Shown: in pieces, positions 46,352 to 56,539 of the stretch
How the letters are laid out: every line of letters begins with the position of its first letter
Numbering within the stretch: position 1 is the stretch's first letter
NCBI RefSeq assembly: GCF_040183065.1
Contig: NC_091117.1
Coordinates: forward strand, 112,753,001 to 112,817,000
Source: Periplaneta americana
Taxonomy: Eukaryota > Arthropoda > Insecta > Blattodea > Blattidae
Direction of reading: 5' to 3'
Length of the DNA stretch: 64,000 bases
Notes under the pieces: model-generated
Databases searched by the model: none
What the model saw: the letters and a program-made list of their open reading frames with translations, nothing else
What the model was told of the DNA's origin: nothing
Position numbers and translations under genes: made by a program

Positions 46352-46840
46352 CATTGTTGTATTACAGCTATTTGCGTATTGACTGAAACCACGTAATCAG
46401 AATTTAAAAAACTAATTTATCTTATTAAATAAGTGTGTTTATCATTGTATGTGTTAATAAGCGTTAGATATTGTGTTTTTATTTGTTGTGTGATATTAAG
46501 AAGAGAACCTTTGTGTAAATAGTGAATACAGTTTTATATTAAAGGACAGGCTAGAATCCAAACATTGAGATTGGTATTATCCAATAGTTTAATATAATTA
46601 CGCATTTTTTTTTTCTTTTACATACCATACTGTCTTTCAAATCACACGACACAGGTCAAGGTTCCCCGCAAGGGGATTCAGATTCAGATGTGAATTCGAA
46701 TCAGCTTCATGGTGTAGAAGACGAGACTTCTCATCTTGTCTTATTAAGAAGTCAAAAACCAAAAACTTATCTCACTGCTAGAGGGCAGGAAGTGACGCCC
46801 CTTGCAAAAGTAAATAGTAAAAAAAGATAAAGTGAAAAGA

Positions 46841-48183
46841 ATGCTTCCAACTGACGAAGAACACCTTCAGAAATATAAACGCATCACAATTACAGAAGCG
46901 ACTGTGAGGACAGCTTCAAACCAAATCTCCACTGCAACAAATTCGGCCATAATACCAGGTAACGAGAACTCATCTGAGAACCACAATCCTCCAACTAATT
47001 TCATTTCTACCAAAGAAAGTCACATTGTAGCTGCCGTCCCTACACATAACTATTATGATCCACTTAACCAAACTGTAGACGAAGAAATGCAAACAAATGA
47101 ATCAAGTACCATAAACGAAGATTACTCTCAAAGCAACAACAAACAGAATACGAAAAGATTTCTCCCTATTATAGTTCCAACTCTCCCATCCCATAATAAC
47201 TACTTTGAATATCATAGGCACCTTGAAAAGGAATTAGGACACACCCTGAAAATAATTTATCATCAGAAACAAGGAACCAAATACCATGTTACTTCGCAAG
47301 AAGCTTTTGATAAATTGCAAAATATTTTTCGTGAAAAGCATATAGGTTATTTCACATTTACACCAAAATTTCAAAAGCCACTTCAAATTGTTATCAAAAG
47401 GCTCCCAACTCATGTTACAGCCCAACAACTTCAGGAAGAACTGCAAGTCCTCGATTTCCCTGTTATTAATGTCAGACAGTTGACAATTACTAAACAAGAA
47501 AATGGAACATTTATTAAATGTCCTATTCCAGTCTGGGTTGTATCTCTAACTAACAATGATTATGGCAGGAGTATGTACGACTTGAAGGCTATTCAGTATC
47601 AACCAGTTTTAATTGAATCATATAATCCAGAATCTAAAATATACCAATGTTTTAATTGTCAACAATATGGACACACTTCTGCAGGATGCCATCTGCCATC
47701 CAAATGTGTTAAATGTAGCCAAAATCACAGAATAGCAGAATGTCCAATAAAAGGACATTCGGTCGAACCCAAATGTGCAAATTGTGGTCAGCCCCATACA
47801 GCTAATTTCAGGCAATGTGAAGTAGCCATTCAACAAAAAAACGCCCTTCAACAAAGGAAAATGAACAAACAACAAAGGTTGCAAAACAGAGAAGCTCACT
47901 TTAAATTCTATGAAAAAAAGACTTCCCACGACTTCCATCGGTTCAGCCTCCACCAGCATGGTCGTCTAATGCACCCAACAATCAAGCGACCCCAAAAATT
48001 GAAATCATGGAAGACATCAAAGAGTTATATACTTTTATTCAAGGTTTAGGACTAAACAGAATTGTAGCCCAATTAAAACTCGTCACGCAAAAACTCAAAC
48101 AAGCTCCCGATACATTTTCTAAAATGTTCATATTATTTGAGGCTGTAATTGAAATTTTAACCCCTGTTCATGCAGCACCATAA
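46841..48183 (+). pseudogene. LINE ORF1 (gag-like, three zinc knuckles), one base off frame
   Basis: ATG at 46841 (MLPTDEEHLQKYKRI). An upstream open stretch (46650-46827, DSDSDVNSNQLHGVEDE) may be the original acidic N-terminus, linked through another A-run shift near 46819-46825. Residues about 150-250 form the conserved domain before the knuckles. CFNCQQYGHTSAGC, CVKCSQNHRIAEC and CANCGQPHTANFRQC lie at 47648-47820. The first frame stops at 48049, but a -1 shift at the A run 47913-47919 gives a C-terminus (QPPPAWSSNAP to LTPVHAAP) ending at TAA 48183, which overlaps the ORF2 start. Confidence 0.9.
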
Positions 48184-50847
48184 ACAGACAAATCACAGGG
48201 AACTTCGGCTCATTGCTTTTAACGCCAATGGTTTAAAAAGACAAATCTTCGAATTCCAGTATTTACTTGTGCAAAATAATATCGACATCGCTCTTATTAG
48301 TGAATCTCATTTACAATCGACAGATAGACTGAGCATTAGAAATTACGAAATAATCCGCACAGACAGGCCCTATGGAAGAGGTGGTGGGACAGCTGTTATC
48401 AAGATTAATATAACGTACACTCCAGTCCAAATTCACGGCCTCACATCAGCAGAAATTACAGCAATAAAGATCCTATTGCACAACAATGAAGAAGTGATGG
48501 TAGCAGCTATGTACTTCCCTCCCAATAAAATTCTCACACCAAATGAAATGTCCATTATCACAAACACACACACAAAATTTATCATAGGGGAAGATTTAAA
48601 TGCAAAACACAGAATATGGAACTCCAAAGTAATTAATCCAAAAGGAAGAGTTTTACAAAAACATGCCGATCAAGAAAATTATCACGTCATTGCTCCAAAC
48701 TTACCTACTCATTATCCTTACAATGAAGAACAAACTCCAGACGTCCTTGACATATTCCTCCTAAAAACGTCGGTAATTCCTGGCAATGTTCAAACAATAA
48801 ATGCCCTTGACTCTGACCATCTTCTGATTCTTGTCCATTTCACCTCTTCTGCTGTTATACGAACTTTTAAAACTTATAGAAAACCTTGTACAGACTGGTC
48901 ACAATACAAAAATGATCTAAGTGAAGTTGTTCCAGGTAATCCAATATTAAACACTACACAAGATATTGAGGAAGGGATAAAAATTCTCTCAGATACCTTG
49001 CTAGATTCTTACAGCAAAGCTTCCCACTTTTCCGAAGAAAATATCAGTGACACAACTGACAATACAGAAATCATATTCCTCATACAAGCAAAGCATAGAG
49101 CACGAGAAAAATGGCAAGATACTGGTAATCCGCAGTCAAAAAGATGCTACAATAGACTGAACAAAGCCGTCCGAAATAAAACTAAACTTCATAATATTTC
49201 TCAATTTGAATCAGTAGTAAAGGAAATATCTGAAAACCCAGATAAGATGTGGAGCTTACACAAAAGATTGTTAGGAAAAACAACAAAGACATCAAACACA
49301 ACAATAAAAGATGAGGCAGGACGAGTACATTATTCCCCAATAGACAAAGCAAACATTATTGCTCATTCCTTAGAAAACAGATTTAGACCGAATACCTCTC
49401 CAATCAATCAGACATTTATTGATAATACAGAATGTCAAGTTCAACAATATCTCAGCCTTTCATCAACGAATACTATTACTCCTACATCACCATCAGAATT
49501 AAAATCTATAATTGCAGAACTCAAACGTAAGAAGTCTGCAGGACCTGATAAAGTGACAACAGAAATGCTTGTGTATATTCCAAAAAATGTTACTACATAT
49601 CTTACAAAAATATACAACACTTGTCTAAAATTGCAGTATTTTCCTAAAGCCTGGAAACATGCTCACATAGTCACTTTTCCCAAACCAAGAAAAGATCCAA
49701 TGATTCCAAATAATAGAAGACCGATTAGTTTACTGAACATTCAAGGAAAAATTCTAGAGAAAATTATTGCAAGAAGACTTCTACCAATTCTTCAAATTCC
49801 ATCAAAAGTACATCACGAACAGTTCGGTTTCAAGAAACATCACTCAACAATTCATCAACTTAAAAGAATCACAACCCATATCACAAATAACTTTCAAGCC
49901 GGCCAACATACAATAGCTACATTTCTGGATATAGCATATGCTTTTGACACAGTTTGGCACTCGGGTCTTTTATTCAAATTAATTAAACTGTCAATAGATG
50001 ATAGCCTTATTCACCTAATACATAGTTTTTTAACAGATAGAACTTTTCAAGTCAAAATGGATGGCACATTATCCATAATCAAGAATATCAAAGCCGGAGT
50101 TCCACAGGGTTCCGTCTTAGCACCGCATTTATATCCAGTTTATGTACATGATATTCCATTGATTGCTGAATGCAATATGGGATTATACGCAGATGACACC
50201 ACCTACTTCACCAGTGACATTTCAATCAACATCGCACAACATACTATGCAAAAACAATTCAAAATATTGGAAATGTGGCTAAGAAACTGGAGAATAAAAG
50301 TCAATATAAGTAAAATTCAAGCCATCATTTTTACCAGAAGAAAGCCAAAAATACCAGATCACCTCAATCTCTTCTCCGAAAATATCTACTATAAACAATC
50401 TATAAAATACTCGGCATCACACTTGATAAACAACTTCGATTTCATCACCATGTTGAAGCAGCTCGTAACAAAGCTTTAGCCAGATTCATTCATCTATATC
50501 CATTGTTGAAGTCACCTTACATCAGACTTCCCTTGAAAAAAATCCTTTACACTTCTGTTATAAGATCTCAAATGGCCTATGGCTGCGAAATCTGGAGCAA
50601 TGCAAAATTCCAAATTATCAGACGTCTTCATGCTATACAGAGAAAAGTATCCCTAACTATCACTGGTGCAGACTATAGAACCACCAATAAACAACTACAA
50701 GACATGCTTGAAATAGAATCATTCTACGACATTCTACAGAAATTAACAGAAAACTTTCATAAGGACTTGCTGTACCACCCCAATCCTCTGATAAGAGCCC
50801 TAGAGTATAAAATAACAACTACCGTCAAGATCGGTCACCTCAATTAA
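48170..50847 (+). pseudogene. LINE ORF2: AP endonuclease and reverse transcriptase, one frameshift
   Basis: About 890 residues. Endonuclease (residues ~10-220): LIAFNANGLKRQ, LISESHL, IGEDLNAKHRIW and ALDSDHLLI. RT (~430-720): AGPDKVTTEML, NNRRPISLLNI, FLDIAYAFDTVWHSG, AGVPQGSVLAP and the intact active site GLYADDTTYF (about 50178-50207). A one-base deletion near 50410 (expected KYLGITLDKQL) moves the frame; the C-terminal part continues 50413-50847 with SQMAYGCEIWSNA. The catalytic residues I can check are all present. Confidence 0.93.
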
Positions 50848-50960
50848 AAATATAAATGTTCCTGCTTGTTAACCATCTCTGTTAAAGTAAAAGCCTTTTA
50901 AGGCTGACACTTATGTACCATACATGTTCCTGTTAATTAAAAAAAAAAGGTTACTGTCCA

Positions 50961-51181
50961 GCGACAGTCCTGATGTATTTTTATACTTGTGATGATTGGT
51001 TAATTAATATTAACCTGGCACATTCACAATCACACTCACATTCATACAAATTTCCAGACTCTAGACACCCAGGGAATTCTTCTTCTTCAAGAAAAATTCA
51101 CCGAGAGCCGAGCCCGGGAATCGAACCCGGGACCTTCTGATCTGGAATCCAGCATGCTGACCAACAGACCACGGAGGCAGT
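50961..51181 (-). mobile_element. SINE family III, tRNA-like head and body
   Basis: On the minus strand the head reads CTCCGTGGTCTGTTGGTCAG (A box) and GGTCCCGGGTTCGATTCCCG (B box), followed by a body with TTTTTCTTGAAGAAGAAG and GTGTCTAGAGTCTGG. The LINE at 46352-50948 split it. The SINE is about 335 bp when rejoined. Its body is unlike families I and II. Confidence 0.9.
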
Positions 51182-51196
51182 CGTAAATTACTTACT

Positions 51197-51357
51197 GTAT
51201 TAATTGTCTTCTAGATTTTAGCCTTCATGATATATCAACAATGTAATTTAATTTTGTGTTATAATTTCCACGGCCTCGTGAAAAGTAGATGTTGAATACA
51301 ACAGACAATAATAAAGAACAATTGACTGTAGAAGATTTTGCATTTTAATATAATACA
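51197..51357 (+). repeat. Copy A of the unclassified repeat, 3' remainder
   Basis: From GTATTAATTGTCTTCTAG to TGCATTTTAATATAATACA, matching the end of copy B at 52770-52920 (for example GACAATAATAAAGAACAATT). This shows that the SINE and LINE lie inside copy A. Confidence 0.85.
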
Positions 51358-51686
51358 CTAGCTGAAAGCACCCGGTGTTGCCTGAGTTTTCCTTTCTGCT
51401 TCTATTTTTAATTAAACTGGTTATTAAATTTTCGGAAATCTCGGAAACCTAACTATACACAACCAAAACGAATTGTCTTTACTAAGCTTTCCTCGCCCAT
51501 AAAGAAGAATCTTTACTTAACGTCACTTACATGAATTAATGAACTCCTTAGCCAAATGCCTGCCAGGGTTAACTCAATTTAAAACAGTTGTAAATCAAGC
51601 ACCGAAAAGAAAACATATCATGTGCCTGACGTTAAACTGTTGTTTTAAATTTATTTATTTACTTGTTTTTATTTATTTATTTGTTT

Positions 51687-51717
<31 letters not shown>

Positions 51718-52920
51718 TTCTGGTGTAGTTAAGGCCATTAGGCCTTCTCTTCCACAGTGCCAGAAATACAAATAAAGTAATAGAAAAATCAAACTATAAA
51801 CAAAGTAAAACCCAACGAAAATATAATTCCTTCTCCTCTTTGTGATCAGCTTCAGCATCGAATCAATATATAGTAGGCTATACATATATAATTTAATTTA
51901 TATTGGAAGATTTTTTTACCTCTTGACCGCTGTACACCCACTTATATCATACCCAGTTCTTTTTTTTTTTTAATATAACTTGAAACTATATCTCATAAAT
52001 TCAGAACATATTATATTTTTTTTCTAATTTTATACACAGAATACAGATATATAAACTCTCAATAAGTCATTTTTTAACATAAAGTCTAATATTCTGAGAA
52101 ACGTATAGGGCTACCGATATTTTAGAAATTAAGAGATTTTTATTTCCACAACGCTTAACATACTAAATTTGCAACGTGAACAACAATATTTTGAGAATTA
52201 ATACAATGTTATTTTCAGTGGGCTTATGTACATTCACATACTACATTAGCAACATGACAAAAGTATCATTGAATTGCTTATTGATATGTGTAAAAATTTT
52301 TTTTTTCACTTCTTTGTATAAAATATAGTTGAGGATGTGAAAAACACGTAGTTTTTAAGTTAACGTCTGCAACTTTGAGCGACTGTCCTTGAGCTTCATT
52401 TTAATATGGCCATTACAAATGCTAGTGGCATTGAAATTGCAGTTGCTTAAAATTGAATAAGTATCCTAGCAATACGTGGAATAAAAACATCTCCTTTTAT
52501 TTTTGCAGTTAATATTGCCAATTCTATTACGTTTCGTATGAGTTTTTCACACCAATTCTTATTCGGGCATAGGAATTTTGGTGGGTCAATATTTCGCGAT
52601 CGTACTATTGGTTATTCATTATTAAGTAAATTATGTGGCAGTAATCCTTGTAGTTTCAAAGAATTCTAGAATTCAGTTTTATAAAACAGTTTGCTCACTA
52701 TCTACAAAACTGCATCGAGGAATTCATAATACGGTCCTGGACTGCGTAAAGATACTTATTGCATGAATTATCTAGTTTTAGCCTTTGCGATCTGTAACAA
52801 CAATGTAATTTAATTTCATGGTAAAATTTCCAAGGTCTCGTGAAAGTCGACGTTGAATACCAACAGACAATAATAAAAGAACAATTGACTGTAGAAGATT
52901 TTGTATTTTAATATTATACA
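51358..52920 (+). repeat. Unclassified interspersed repeat, copy B
   Basis: Starts CTAGCTGAAAGCACCCGGTG directly after the end of copy A, so the two are head to tail. Shared landmarks with A include GGTCCTGGACTGCGTAAA, TGAGCGACTGTCCTTGAGC and GCCAAATGCCTG. A (TTTA)n run lies at about 51648-51720. It lacks the ~500 bp block present in A. Confidence 0.8.
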
Positions 52921-53087
52921 TGAAGATTTGATCTATTTATTTTTATTTTTATAATTTTAATTAATTTAACTTCCATTTGCACAATTTTAATGTAGCCTGT
53001 GTTCTTCTCCTGGTTATGAAGGTTAAATGTGCAAACTTTTTGGCACATATCGGTCAAAGCGTGTAGATTTGTATAGAGAACATATAT

Positions 53088-53136
53088 TATTACATACATA
53101 CATACGTACATACATACATACATACATACATACATT
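53088..53136. repeat. (ACAT)n microsatellite
   Basis: About 11 ACAT units with one variant (ACGT). No further function is indicated. Confidence 0.95.
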
Positions 53137-53159
53137 CGATTTTATATATTAAGATATGA

Positions 53160-53290
53160 GTATGTTGTGTTTATTTTAATTGTTACATAAACAATTTTGC
53201 GTAATAATCTATCAATTTACATTACAAGCTAATGAAGTGACAACAGTTTACAAATGATAGAACAATTCGAATGAATTAATAATATATAAC
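53160..53290. repeat. ~125 bp direct repeat flanking the Penelope fragment (left; right copy 53904-54028)
   Basis: Shared landmarks between the two copies include ACAACAGTTTACAAAT, AATGAATTAATA and TTACATTACA or TTACAATACA in the same order. The copies bracket the GIY-YIG ORF in direct orientation. Penelope-like elements often have such terminal direct repeats, but these may also be host tandem sequence. Confidence 0.6.
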
Positions 53291-53302
53291 ATAATATACA
53301 GA

Positions 53303-53716
53303 ACAGAAAACACACTACAAAGACATCTCAACACACAAAAAACACAAACAAATAAATATGACCACACAGGTGTATACAAACTCACATGTAATAGTTGCGA
53401 TAAGTTCTACATAGGACAGACAGGCAGATCATTCCAAGCACGCTGCAAAGAACACATTAAAGCAATAACCAGAGGACACAATACATCTACATATGCTGAT
53501 CACATAACCAATGCTAACCATACATACAATAACATAAATACGGACATGGAAATCCTACACATACAACCCAAGAACCAAAAACTCAACACACTAGAACAAT
53601 ACGAAATATACAAACACACCCCAATCAAATTCTCAACACACAGATCAATTTCAGTACACACACACTATTCGACTCCACCCTTCAACACCTTTCAACAATC
53701 AAACACACCCACATAA
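53303..53716 (+). pseudogene. Penelope-like element GIY-YIG endonuclease domain
   Basis: A 137-residue open frame with no obvious ATG, ending at TAA 53716. It holds TGVYKLTCNSCDKFYIGQTG (about residues 24-43), the GIY-YIG core with the Cys-x2-Cys insertion typical of arthropod Penelope elements, then RSFQARCKEHIKAI with the conserved Arg and Glu-His. A downstream Glu (TLEQYEIY) fits the family. The reverse transcriptase expected upstream is absent, so this is a 5'-truncated copy. The domain itself looks intact. Confidence 0.88.
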
Positions 53717-54028
53717 CAGGCAGAGAAATTTGAGATGACGCCGTGATCTAGTAGGCTCTGAGGATGGTGCGTGAAGCACTGAAACAGCTGTAAGCCGGAC
53801 AAATCTTACATAATTAACACGAGTAAGTCCACTAGATAATCAATTAATATGACAAATTGTTTTCCATTATTTATTTTTTATTTAGATATTTATTTATGAT
53901 GTATGAATATGTTATATTTATTGTCATTGTTGCATATATAAATTTTTCATGATAGTTATTCTATTAATTTACAATACAATATATAATGTACAACAGTTTA
54001 CAAATTATAAGAATTTCAATGAATTAAT

Positions 54029-54420
54029 ATGCTATTGTATGAGGCAAAAATATGGACATTACGTCGAAGTGAAGAGAAGCGAATAGAAGCATTTGAAATG
54101 TGGATATGGAGGAGAATGGAACGTGTGAAGTGGACAGACAGAATAAGAAATGAAGCTGTGTTGGAAAGAGTGGGTAAAGAAAGAATGACGCTGAAACTGA
54201 TCAGGAAGAGGAAAAGAAATTGATTGGATCACTGGCTGAGAAGAAACTGCCTACTGAATTATGCACTGGAAGGAATGGTGAACAGGAGAAGAGTTTGGGG
54301 TAGAAGAAGATATCAGATCATATACGACATTAAGATATATGGATCATATGAGGAAACGAAGAGGAAGGCAGAAAATAGGAAAGATTGGAGAAGACTGGGT
54401 TTGCAGTGAAAGACCTGCTT
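54029..54420 (+). pseudogene. LINE C-terminal fragment
   Basis: LLYEAKIWTLRRSEEKRIEA, EMWIWRRMERVKWTDRIRNE and, after one TGA near 54222, HWLRRNCLLNYALEGMVNRR with GRRRYQIIYDIKIYG. This is the RT C-terminus of a LINE family also present at 29640-30275. The tail ends in ATGAATGAATGAATATG, resembling a short-repeat 3' end. Confidence 0.88.
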
Positions 54421-54495
54421 TTGGGAAGAACACTAAATGAATGAATGAATATGCAAGAATATAACGAGAAAAATAATCCCGTGGATATTTAGTCT

Positions 54496-55381
54496 TCACT
54501 CACCCTCATCATTCTCCTCGGTATTATTTCCATGACATTTCTTGCACACTGTAACTGTGTGCTCCCACAAATAGGTACAACACATTTCACACACCTAGAC
54601 GTTGTTTTACGAATTTTTCCATTTTGGGCACTAGCCACATTTTACTCTCTCTGTATTTGGACACGGCTGTGACGGAGGTTGTTCAGCTTCTATTCCTACT
54701 TTCTGATTTATCCTCATTCGAAGATCCGAGTGCAGACTTTTAGATGTACCTCTTACTGCCGTGTGATTCTTCATAAGACCAAAAGCTAATTCTTTCAAGA
54801 ACTGTCTTCGGGGCTCATTCTGCACTGTGTTGCTTTGCAGAATTATCTGAGCATTAATGCCAGCAACATCCAACAATTTGAAAAATATTAGAAGAGGCCA
54901 TCTGTAACTAATCCTCGCTACAGAGCACATTAGCATTCAAAACATCGCTTTCATGATTGGAATTAGGTCTTACTTTTTGGAAGAGAATATTTGTATATTG
55001 TACAGTGTCTTCAATCATAGGGTCTGGGAAAAAAAGTCCTTAATATTCAAGAATGGTATCAGGACTTTCAGTGACTCCTTTCATACCCGGTGGATGAATT
55101 ATTATGTTCCTCTTTCTTGTTCGTCTGTTACATAGAGGTGGATGAATGTTCTATTTAGTTACATTATCACGACTTACATAATGTGGTCCACGATAGTCAG
55201 CAATTTCAGAACCAGAGTCATCTGCAGAAATTTCACTTGCATTGTCATGAACATTGTCATCAAAAGTTTCTATATCTGAATGTTCAGAATAATTAGCCTG
55301 GTGATCATTCTTCTTGTCATTATCATCGTCATCCGATTCCAATAGTCATCTTCCAATTTGCGAATTCTGAGCAGTTTCCAT
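54496..55381 (-). pseudogene. piggyBac transposase with catalytic core deleted
   Basis: Starts at ATG 55381 (METAQNSQIGR, then TGA) and continues with an acidic N-terminus (LESDDDDNDKKNDHQ, ASEISADDSGSE). Next RNIIIHPPGMKG and LFFPDPMIEDTVQYTN (55130-55000). It jumps straight to YRWPLLIFFKLLDVAGINA (about 54900) and RRQFLKELAFGLM, then a C-terminal Cys-rich zinc-binding tail (CEMCCTYL, VCKKCHGN) ending at TGA 54496. The middle with the catalytic Asp residues is absent, so it cannot encode an active enzyme. It is the gene of the 44203-55641 element. Confidence 0.85.
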
Positions 55382-55645
55382 CACAATCTTAAGTAATAAC
55401 AATAACAGTAACACACTTGGTCGACCTGTGAGCGCAGCACTCAGTCCCTTGACAATCGGTATGTTACAGCAGTCTGGCGAGAACTGAAAGCCACATTATC
55501 ACTTCAAACTTTACCAACCAACTCCTGAAATTCTAATGGAAAGGTACACCGAATTTCAAACGTTTATCTTCGATTGTTGCAGAGTTATAGTAACTTGAAT
55601 CTAAAAGTGAGCGTAGAGTTCACACGTCAACCAATGGCAGGTTAA

Positions 55646-56059
55646 CCATCCTCCAAGAAACGTACAGGACTATTTTGACACTGTTTCTTTTTGAAGTCAG
55701 TGTAATGTCATCTTCAAGAAACCTATGTTTCAGAACATGTAAAGTACCCGCGAAATTCTAGACCATATAACTTCAAATGATCTCCAAGAAGTGTTGCCCA
55801 AATTGTATAAATTGTGCAGTCTCATTCTTACCATTCCTGTAACAACAGCTGGTTAGAACGATCATTTTCCACACTGAAACATATCAAAACCTATGCCCGT
55901 AGTATGATGAATGAAGACCGTTTAAGTGAACTTGCTGTAATCTCCATTGAAAAGGAGATGTTGAAATCAATTAAGACAATCTCAACTTCAACTTTTTATG
56001 ATGCACTTGTTGAGGAATTCGTCAAGAAGGAGTGGCGGCTGGATTTCATATATAAGTAG
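55646..56059 (+). pseudogene. hAT transposase, 3' part, continuing from 44202
   Basis: After the right TTAA, NVQDYFDTVSF (about 55665), EILDHITSNDLQEVLPKLYK (55755-55815) and LILTIPVT (about 55824-55847) lead into the dimerisation domain RSFSTLKHIKTYARSMMNED and LAVISIEKEMLKSI, ending at TAA 56059. The order matches the equivalent region of the hAT at 4107-6276 (HFDQI, HEILSAI, LIVTIPVT). Small frameshifts occur near 55740 and 55852. Confidence 0.88.
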
Positions 56060-56131
56060 AGTAGTGAATAATAAAATAATTAACTTTTCTTCTATTACCA
56101 GTATACAAAATATAAATTACTTTTAAATAAG

Positions 56132-56140
56132 GTAATACGA

Positions 56141-56190
<50 letters not shown>
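56132..56190. repeat. (TAA)n microsatellite
   Basis: About 18 units of AAT/TAA just after the hAT transposase end. It produces an artefactual poly-Tyr frame. Confidence 0.95.
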
Positions 56191-56191
<1 letters not shown>

Positions 56192-56447
56192 CATCTCTAC
56201 CAATGTCCCATCCCTTCAAAGAGAAATTATGGTTATTGCTTAGTATATGCCTTGGTTTTGACCTCACGCTTTGCCACTGGCAGAAATATATTTCAATGGC
56301 TAAGAGCACAAAGGTTGTATGTCTAAAAAAATTGGAAAAGTGAGTTATTGGTACCAGTTGATTTGTCTTGATGTAATTTTCATTCTGAACAAAAATTGTA
56401 ATTATATCCTTCCTTGAAGGAAATGCCATAAAAATGATTATAACAAC

Positions 56448-56535
56448 AATGATTGACTACTCTCAAAACAAGGTAAAATCCCATAATTGACTATTGTCAA
56501 AACAACAAGGTAAAATTCCATGATTGACTACTTTA
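56448..56535. repeat. Short tandem repeat, ~37 bp unit
   Basis: AAGGTAAAATCCCATAATTG and AAGGTAAAATTCCATGATTG follow each other, each after GACTACT or GACTATTGTCAAAAC-like text; two to three copies. Confidence 0.8.
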
Positions 56536-56539
56536 AAAT

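Larger units (their letters stand above)
46352..50948 (+). mobile_element. Jockey-like non-LTR retrotransposon, nearly intact
   Basis: A 4.6 kb full-length LINE with a 10 nt poly(A) (50939-50948) and a 12 bp TSD with one mismatch: GGTTACTGCCCA (46340-46351) and GGTTACTGTCCA (50949-50960). It carries two ORFs overlapping by 14 nt. Only two or three one-base shifts and no internal nonsense codon were seen within the main frames, so it is the best preserved element in the window. It belongs to a different family from the LINE at 7946. Confidence 0.92.
44203..55641 (-). mobile_element. piggyBac-type element, expanded by nested insertions
   Basis: Bounded by TTAA on both sides (44199-44202 and 55642-55645). 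Ends start CCCGTCGGTGGTCGACGT on the left and CCTGCCATTGGTTGACGT on the right read inward, agreeing at 13 of 18 positions. Its own gene lies on the minus strand at its right end (54496-55381). About 10 kb of other elements entered between its left end and the gene. TTAA is the defining target of piggyBac. Confidence 0.82.

Noticed and set aside
56130..56430. 127-codon minus ORF with a Tyr run
   Set aside because: Created by the (TAA)n microsatellite.
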